Translations under genes and position numbers: made by a program
The notes under the pieces: generated by a model
Told to the model about the DNA's origin: nothing
Databases searched by the model: none
Seen by the model: only the letters and a program-made list of their open reading frames with translations
DNA from: Pictodentalium vernedei
Taxonomy: Eukaryota > Mollusca > Scaphopoda > Dentaliida > Dentaliidae
Assembly (NCBI GenBank): GCA_031216915.1
Contig: CM062294.1
Coordinates: 34,680,936 to 34,744,935 of the forward strand
DNA length: 64,000 nucleotides
Direction of reading: 5' to 3'
In this document: in pieces, positions 57,450-64,000 of the stretch
Layout of the letters: every line of letters begins with the position of its first letter
How positions within the stretch are numbered: position 1 is the first letter of the stretch

Positions 57450-58690
57450 GTAGTAAGAGCTCTGTCACAGTACGTTCACGAATCACTTTTCCGAAAAGTA
57501 TCTCTCTATCATCAGTTCATAAACGTATATACCCATCGCGATCACAGTCCGTCCTGTTGGTTGTCATGTACCACTCTCCCGATATGTTGTGATGGTAGTC
57601 GTTGGATCTCTACTGTCCGTCCTGTTGGTTGGCTTGTATCACCCTCCCGATATGTTGTGATGGTAGTACTTGGATCTCTACAGTCCGTCCTGTTGGTTGT
57701 CATGTACCACTCTCCCGATATGTTGTGATGGTAGTAGTTGGATCTCTACAGTCCGTCCTGTTGGTTGTCATGTACCACCCTCCCGATATGTTGTGATGGT
57801 AGTAGTTGGATTTCTGCAATCCGTCCTGTTGGTTGTCATGTACCACCCTCCCGATATGTTTTGATGGTAGTAGTTGGATCTCTACAGTCCGTCCTGTTGG
57901 TTGTCACGTACCACCCCCCCCCCCCCCCCGATATGTTGTGATGGTAGTAGTTGGATCTCAACAATTCGTCCTGTTGGTTGTCATGTACCACCCTCCCGAT
58001 ATGTTGTGATGGTAGTAGTTGGATCTCTACAGTCCGTCCTATTGGTTGTCATGTATCACCCTCCCGATATGTTGTGGTGGCAGTAGTTGGATCTCTGTCT
58101 CAGTAAATTTACGAATCTCTTGCCCGAAAAGTATTTCTCTATCATCCGCTCAGAAACGAATATGCAATCATCGCGCCCACAGTCCTGTTGGTTGTCATAT
58201 TCCCGCTCTGCCGAAATGTCGAGGTGGCCGCAGTGGCATCTCTGCTCTGTCACAGTACATTCACGAATCTCTTGTCCGAAAAGTATCTCTCCTTTATCCG
58301 TTCAGAGACATATATATCCATCGCCATCACTGTCTTATTGGTTGTCATGTTCCCCTCTCTCAAAATATAGTAGTGGTAAAAGTCGGATCTCTGCTCTGTC
58401 ACAGTACGTTCACTAATCTCTTTACTGAAAATAATATCTCCGTCGTCCTCTCAGAAACGTATATATCCATCGCAATCACAGTCCTGTTGGTTGTCATATT
58501 CCGCTCTCCGGGAATGTCTTGGTGGTGGTAGTCGGATCTCTGTCTCAATATGTTCGCGAATCTCTTGCCCGAAAGTTTGTCATATTCGACTCTCCCCAGG
58601 TGTCGCGGTAGTAATCAGATCTCTGTCTGAATATGTTCTCAAATCTCTTGCCTGAAAAGAGTATTGGTGGTTGTATTTGGATCTCAGTCA
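57450..58690. repeat. Nested tandem array: ~147-bp long units and 68-bp short units
   Basis: The long unit holds 'tctgtcacagtacgttcacg', 'cttgtccgaaaagtatctct', 'cagaaacgtatatatccatc' and cagtcctgttggttgtcat, ending in 'gatggtagt-gttggatctct'. It occurs before (57450-57600) and after (58080-58690) a run of seven or eight 68-bp units (57602, 57670, 57738, 57806, 57874…). The short unit is the long one lacking its middle. A poly-C expansion sits in one short unit at 57914-57931. ORFs in several frames are repeat artefacts. Confidence 0.9.
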
Positions 58691-58714
58691 CAGTAGTTTC
58701 ATTGGCATAGATCG

Positions 58715-58838
58715 CGAAGTTACAGGATCCAATGGGCATCCCGTGAAACAAATTTGATGTGTTCACCGACTGGACTCGAAGTTACAGGATCCAATGGGCA
58801 TCCCGTGAACCAAATTTGATGTGTTCACCGACTGGACT
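58715..58838. repeat. 62-bp tandem duplication
   Basis: cgaagttacaggatccaatg and the next 42 bases occur at 58715-58776 and 58777-58838 with one difference (gaaac / gaacc). Confidence 0.95.
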
Positions 58839-58906
58839 CGAAGCGCACGATCCCGAAATTGTTATAAGATATTCTCAACTTTTCTTAGATTTTTATTTTC
58901 GCTCAG

Positions 58907-59017
58907 TTTCCGGGATTCGATCGGCAAGATTTCCGACTCAAAATGGTCGCGTGTCATCTCGTGGTATATGAGCCCACTCAACGAGAAGCCTAAAGTGAAC
59001 TTGTATCTTGACCTTAG
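58907..59017 (+). CDS. Candidate internal exon, unknown gene
   Basis: A pyrimidine-rich tract and AG (tttttattttcgctcag) end at 58906, and AG|GTGAGT begins the donor at 59018. The 111-bp interval is open in one phase: one base, 36 codons, then two bases, so skipping would keep frame. The peptide contains KISDSKWSRVISWYMS and PLNEKPKVNLYLDL, non-repetitive and of normal composition. I do not recognise the family. No partner exon was found within the window. Confidence 0.4.
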
Positions 59018-59921
59018 GTGAGTTCTCGAGAAAATAGCCTCGAAAATTGCGAGAAGTCACCAAAGTCAAAAGCTGCGTTTAGTGGGCTGGAACGCCCAAT
59101 TTTACTCTACTGCCGTGTTCGGCATGTTTTGTTTGTTTACACTGCTTTCCGCCGTCCGGGCTCTCGGAAGCAACTAACAGAGAATGTAGGTTATATGTGC
59201 GTCCTTCTGATGAAAGTCACGAATATTTCCTCCTTGCTGTGTGAGCTTCATAAAAGTCGATAGAAATTTTATTTGGGTGTCGTGCACTTTTACAAATATA
59301 CTTAAACAGGATTAGCGGCTTTTAGAATGATAGACTCATAACGCAAATCATCACAATTACTAGAACATGATACTCAGCATTGTGGGGAAAGCTGAAGCAT
59401 TTGGAAGACGAAAGGGTTTTAAGTTTAAAACATTGAATAATGTGGTGGGGGACTGTTGTAAGCACACCCAGTACGCACTGCTGCACATTTTTCAGCCATC
59501 TTTAATCCCCACATTTGTCACCTTCTACGGGCTTGGGTGGGTGGAAGGTCTTGTGCATGGAGGTGCCTCCGTTCGACCTGATGGTGGCTGCGGACGGCGG
59601 CGACGCCGCATGATGGATGGAGCTGACTATTAGTTACCCATGGAGACTGTGATTTTCACGACATGGTGAGCTGCCGCGTGATAAATGTGTGCTTTGCACC
59701 ACATAAGAGGTTGGTAAGTTGGTAAGGCGCTGAGACTGGGCGAATCGGCAAGGCTCAGCAATTATTTACTTCAAAAAACCTCTAAATGAACATGGTGGAA
59801 GTCTGTCTAGAGTTCCCGAATAGGAGACTGAGAATCGGCCATGACATTGCATGAACACTGTGTTTACATTACAAAAGTTACATACCCTCCCATCAAACTC
59901 TTTCTGCTCATAATGTATTCT
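59018..59921. other. Intergenic or intronic, nothing recognised
   Basis: If 58907-59017 is an exon, this would be intron sequence. The ORF at 59367-59633 has no known motif. Confidence 0.35.
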
Positions 59922-59929
59922 ATAGTTTG

Positions 59930-60513
59930 TAGGGATCTGCGAATCACAAATTTCTTTTCGAATCGAATCTCGAATCGAATCGTGTCTCTGATATCGACAT
60001 CGAATCGAATCCCGAATCGAATCTTAAAAGACAAGTTATTTCATATTGTATCAAACGGAAGTTACGGAACACTGTGATGATCCTTACTCGACGGAGTGAA
60101 CACCTTAAACACCAATAACTAAATATTCTCTGTAGCACCGTCGCTGAAAGAGCTAGGCCTATTGTCCATAGTTTTAGTTTTTGAAGGCCTAGCTTGTTAC
60201 TATTCACGTTCTTAAGAACGTGAATAGTAACAAGTTAAGCCTTCAAAAACCAAAACTATGGGTAATGTTCTGGGCCAAATTCACACCTTACCTAACAATT
60301 AAACATTGTCAATTACTCAAATAAATAGGAATTGAGCCTACATGAATGAATTTTCTAATGACAGTTTTATCCTATTTTTGTTGGAAGGGTAACACATTGA
60401 AGTTAGTACGAGAGATTCGAAAAAATCGAATCCTGAGACTGATTCGGGATCGATCTCGAAGCATACGTATGGTATCGATATCGAATCGAATCTCGAATAT
60501 TCGCAGGACCCTA
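59930..60513. mobile_element. hAT-type MITE with 8-bp target site duplication
   Basis: The left end TAGGGATCTGCGAAT and the right end, read inverted TAGGGTCCTGCGAAT, are terminal inverted repeats followed by many 'cgaatcgaatc' words. The direct repeat 'atagtttg' flanks both sides exactly (59922-59929 and 60514-60521). An 8-bp duplication and TAGGG ends are diagnostic of hAT. 584 bp, no transposase. The centre is a palindrome of about 110 bp around gttcttaagaac (60155-60265). Confidence 0.88.
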
Positions 60514-60699
60514 ATAGTTTGTGCCTTTCTTTTCTAGCGAAGGATTGTCTTATAAACGTTTCAAGCCTAACCAAATGCCACCGTACTTCTCTGGGTTCTG
60601 AAAGCACAGTGAACATTCGCTAGTAGATTGGTCGATTCCGGAAATCACACAAGTCTATCATTTATCATCCTCATTTTCATTACTTAACTGTTTCGTTGG

Positions 60700-61310
60700 G
60701 AAAGGTTCATTATAATCCTCAAATTTTTCTTGTTCAATTTAATTTTTTTCGTTTTTCCTGTTGCTTTTTAATTTTAATGAATTGAGGATTGCAATATTCA
60801 GGCAACGAATGTTTTGAAAGTGTGGAGGCCAATTTGTTGTATATTTCTTCTTTTTCATGCAATTAGTGTGTTGTTATCTTCCCGGTGATGTACAGTTGAT
60901 TGTGTTTCCTTGTCTTTAATTGTTTTAATCATACTCCAAATTTTATAGATTGGCTATATTGTTTTAGATTTGAAGCAAAAGTTTACCGAGAGCTTTTCTT
61001 TTTTCTGCTTTATAACTCGTCTGGTCTTTGCCAGATTGATGCGTAATTTGTATGACTTATTTGCTGTTAGTGACTTATTAAGTTCCCGTTCAGTCTTCAT
61101 ACGATTTCTTATAACCTGCTTGCAATCTTTATCAAACCCTGGTTTTATGAAACGTTTTGAAAGTGCCGAGGATTTTGGAATGGCAGTGGTTGCAATGTCA
61201 AGCAATACCTGAGTAAAATTCTCTACTTGGTCAACACTTTCTAACACAACGGGAAAGTAGTTACTCCCGCACAAGTCATACTCAACCTTCCAAGAAAAAA
61301 TCAAAGAATA
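60700..61310 (-). mobile_element. LINE ORF2 fragment: endonuclease end and linker
   Basis: The minus strand at 61304-60954 encodes the transition from a LINE endonuclease (…LCGSNYFPVVLE, where active copies usually have SDHFP) to the linker before the RT: VENFTQVLLDIATTAIPKSS, then KPGFDKDCKQVIRNR and a Lys/Arg-rich helix. Reading continues with stops to about 60780 (KEEIYNKLASTLSKHSL, IKIKKQQEK). The rest of the endonuclease and the RT are absent. Dead fragment. Confidence 0.75.
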
Positions 61311-61401
61311 GAGGACGACAGATCAATGGAAGAATATGAACCACAGGCGGGATACAGGTTAGTGCCTGACCTATCATTGAACAAACACGTGTCATATTTT
61401 G

Positions 61402-61572
61402 TAATAAATAGAGAGTAATCGCTCGACTAGACCGGTTACGTGAAATAATTCATGAGAGGTGAGGGACGTTGTACAGACACGAGTGCGCGAATGCATACGC
61501 ACAATATATTCCCTCGATTCGAATAAATTATTTCACGTAACCAGTCCAGTCAAGCGATTACTCTGTTTATTA
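61402..61572. mobile_element. MITE-like element with ~45-bp inverted ends
   Basis: 'taataaatagagagtaatcg', then 'ctcgactagaccggttacgt' and 'gaaataattcat', are inverted at the right end (aaattatttcacgtaacc … agcgattactctgtttatta) with few mismatches. Non-coding interior. Flanking duplication not resolved. Confidence 0.75.
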
Positions 61573-61602
61573 CTTTTCATTATTAACGATACTTATATTA
61601 TT

Positions 61603-61851
61603 TAACCCTTTACCTAACGTAACGGCCAAAATCGTCCAGCGCTATTCTCAAAAATCGCCAATTAATTGCATTATTTTTTCATTTTTTGTCTCTAAAGCAT
61701 AATTTATGCCCCCTCATTGGAACGAGCTCGTCGAGCTCGTTCCAATGAGGGGTCATAACTTATGTTTTTGAGACAAAAAAATGAAAATAATTGTTATTCA
61801 AGAATTTGTTGTGCATGTGTCGTCTGCTTTTCATGTTAGGTAAAGTGTTAA
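61603..61851. mobile_element. piggyBac-like palindromic MITE, family A, copy 4
   Basis: TTAA-CCCTTTACCTAACG … TTAGGTAAAGTG-TTAA. The centre 'cattggaacgagctcgtcga' / gctcgttccaatg is a perfect palindrome flanked by 'ggggtcataacttatgtttt'-type arms. The best preserved family A centre in the window. Confidence 0.88.
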
Positions 61852-62429
61852 AAAAACAAAAAACAATGAAGTCCTCATTATATCAACGGCAAAGCGTCTT
61901 CGTTTGCGCGCACGGATACATGACCAAATTGTTGATTGAATAATTCACCTGTTAAGTTGTCGTTTATAATCAAACCGGGAAATCCCAGTAGATCACCCTT
62001 TGGAAAGTAATAAGTTCTTCTATTGTTCGCCTCAAGGGTCTTCTTTGATGCAAAAATCAACCAAAGCATTAAAATCAGTCAACAGAATGCACGGAGCTGG
62101 TACATCAGTTGTCCAATATCAATCAGGTGAAGTGCTTTATAAATTGAACATAACGTGACTGTCTTGTCTAAAGTTAGGCGTACCGCTACAGCATGTAAAT
62201 TTGATTTCAACTGAGTAGAACTGTGTATAATGTCGTTTCTAACCATGACAGACATTCTACGAATATGAAGATCATTTTCGTCAGCCCAGGCATCATACGA
62301 AGTACAATGCTTAAAAGCTGAATGATTTTCAGTTTGTTTTTTTAAAGAGTGTGTCCTGTTTTTTTCTTAGAAGGCCCTGTTGATTGAAATTCGCTTTACA
62401 ACCTCAACAATTCGATTGTATTATATGGT
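61852..62429. other. Intergenic, nothing recognised
   Basis: A minus ORF at 61878-62069 reads unlike any family I know; LINE 3' or linker sequence is possible but unsupported. Confidence 0.3.
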
Positions 62430-62490
62430 GTAATATCCATGTTTCCGACACGACGTGACCCTAGGTGTCGAAAGTGTCGTCAAATCCAAA

Positions 62491-62529
<39 letters not shown>

Positions 62530-62542
62530 AATAAATAAATAA
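62430..62542 (+). mobile_element. SINE 3' end with (AAAT)n tail, inside LINE ORF1 sequence
   Basis: 'ccgacacgacgtgaccctag' then 'gtgtcgaaagtgtcgtcaaa' matches the last part of the SINEs at 4398 and 39340. The tail is about 12 AAAT units with one slip. Only the 3' part is present. Confidence 0.75.
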
Positions 62543-62559
62543 TACTATCCATGTCAGGG

Positions 62560-64000
62560 TGGTGGACGTATGGGCGAAATTGCCCCGTGTTTCTTTTAGG
62601 TGAAGATTTTCGTGGGGGTCTACCCTTAGAAGAATTCAGGCGCTGTTTTGTAGAGAACGTGTCGTCGATGCACTCATCAACTGACATATCCCCGATGCTT
62701 TCAAATGTGTTGCTCGTAACAGGATTTTAAAACGTTTAGGTAATCTATCTGATTCTTGTTTCTATATTTGTTGTTGTTCTTGCCGATTTTGATTCTGACT
62801 CAGAGGTTGTTGGGGTCTGTGTTATAGATCTGGTTTCTGTTTGTTGGGGTCTGTGTTATAGATCTGTTTTCTGTTTGTTGGAGTCTGTGTTATAGATGTG
62901 GTTTCTGTTTGTTGGGGTCTGTGTTATAGATCTGGTTTATGTCTGTTGGGGTCTGTGTTATAGATCTTGTTTCTGTTTGTTGGGATCTGTGTTATAGATC
63001 TGGTTTCTATTTATTTGGTTGATTTTTTTTACTGATTTTGAGGTTTGTTCTTTGTGGCGTTCTGATTTAGAGTAGTCCTGTTGTTTGGTCTTGATTCTGT
63101 TCTTTGTGGTGTTCTGATTTAGGTACTCCTGTTGTTTGATCTTGATTCTGTTCGTTGTGGTGTTCTGATTTAGGTAGTCCTGTTGTTTGGACTTGATTCT
63201 GTTCTTTGTGGTGTTCTGATTTAGGTAGTCCTGTTGTTTGGTATTGATTCTGTTCTTTGTGGTGTTCTGATTTAGGTAGTCCTGTTGTTTGGTCTTGATT
63301 CTGTTCTTTGTGGCGTTCTGATTTAGGTAGTCCTGTTGTTTGGTCTTGATTCTGTTCTTTGTGGCGTTCTGATTTAGGTAGTCCTGTTGTTTGGTATTGA
63401 TTGTGTTCTTTGTGGTGTTCTGATATAGGTAGTCCTGTTGTTTGGTATTGATTCTGTTCTTTGTGGTGTTCTGATATAGGTAGTCCTGTTGTTTGGTCTT
63501 GATTCTGTTCTTTGTGGTGTTCTGATTTAGGTAGTCCTGTTGTTTGGTATTGATTCTGTTCGATATTTGTTATTTTTACAATTGTTTGTGCTGTTGAATG
63601 TGTTTGAGTGATCTGCAATTCTGTTTGTTTTATTGTAAATTCTGTTATTAAAGATGAAATTGCTCCCTTGTGCCATGTGTATTGTGTCTGACATTCTGCT
63701 GACAAAGTTGGTACTTTTTATGATAATTTTGCAGCATACGCGGGCGATGATGCACTCATACAAGGCATTGATAGTACGATATCTCTGACCTCCTTCAAAC
63801 TTGTTTGTTTTACACATCGCATTTTCAGTATAGTTTTTCTTTTTTTTTCAGACGGGCAATCTTTGGATTTCAAAGTATGATTGCCCTGACAGTTTACACA
63901 TTTAATTGAATTGGTACCTGGCTCCTGGTGCTCTTGGCCGAATTTGTAGAATCGAATTGCAGTCGACGTCATCCAAACTGAATATCTACTGTGACCGCCA
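62560..64000 (-). mobile_element. LINE ORF1 (gag-like) with zinc knuckle and tandem 17-residue repeats, broken, truncated by the window edge
   Basis: ORF1 proteins bind LINE RNA. Minus strand from the right edge: a degenerate first knuckle (RFYKFGQEHQ), then a clean CVNCQGNHTLKSKDC knuckle at about 63898-63854 and the usual basic helix with SLKEVRDIV. A TAA at 63718-63720 interrupts, but the same frame continues to 63067. About ten copies of a 17-residue hydrophilic repeat (TTGLPKSEHHKEQNQDQ), 51 bp each, lie at 63060-63560. A second DNA repeat of 34-bp period (gttggggtctgtgttataga) fills 62805-63010 and is out of frame. A basic C-terminal segment (PPRKSSPKRNTG) appears at about 62630-62590. 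Jockey-like type by the knuckle. The repeat-rich tail is unusual. Confidence 0.75.

Noticed and set aside
57602-58531. Series of plus-strand ORFs with the same Cys/Trp-rich peptide
   Set aside because: They are the 68-bp repeat read in successive frames.

Overview
The window looks like gene-poor intergenic DNA from a metazoan nuclear genome, most likely a marine invertebrate and plausibly a mollusc or other lophotrochozoan. The grounds are AT-rich sequence with no operons, spliced-looking exons, several SINEs with a tRNA-like head, a shared central core and an (AAAT)n tail, many short TTAA- or TA-flanked non-autonomous DNA transposons, non-LTR retrotransposon fragments, and a decayed Polinton/Maverick-type element. 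The species assignment is inference. No complete intact protein-coding gene is visible.

Layout. 1-7.9 kb: a duplicated palindrome-rich block, three SINE copies, a 500-bp TTAA-flanked element and the first of a family of palindromic piggyBac-like MITEs. 7.9-22.6 kb: a near-continuous series of unrelated tandem repeats with periods of about 59, 41, 60, 60, 45 and 26 bp, ending in a 6.1-kb 26-bp minisatellite. A LINE 3' fragment splits the second 60-bp array. 22.65-27.0 kb: a damaged non-LTR reverse transcriptase, then an inverted array of a ~324-bp unit carrying a tRNA-derived module. The array has three full units facing left and five facing right, debris of the same LINE at the inversion point, and (TA)n at both outer ends.

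28-36 kb: hairpins, MITEs, a degenerate ~165-bp repeat and a decayed copy of a recurrent uncharacterised invertebrate protein. 36.3-42.4 kb: minus-strand remnants of a Polinton/Maverick (adintovirus-like) element, with a packaging-ATPase relic and several structural-protein-like relics, interrupted by a LINE RNase H fragment and a SINE. 43-46 kb: a broken PIF/Harbinger transposase with a TTAA MITE in its 5' region. 47-51 kb: more MITEs, a 786-bp element with terminal inverted repeats, and a terminal exon of an NNMT/PNMT-like methyltransferase carrying one frameshift.

51.5-58.9 kb: in-frame 33-bp repeats, nested 68/~147-bp repeats and smaller duplications. 58.9-64 kb: one orphan exon-like segment, a hAT-type MITE with a perfect 8-bp target duplication, LINE ORF2 debris, two more MITEs, a SINE tail, and at the right edge a LINE ORF1 (gag-like, zinc-knuckle) with a tandem 17-residue repeat tail.

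The genes do not form a pathway. What links the window is nested mobile-element turnover, with TTAA-, TA- and hAT-type MITEs landing in older elements, plus expansion of many independent tandem arrays. All family assignments were made by eye and are marked as such.
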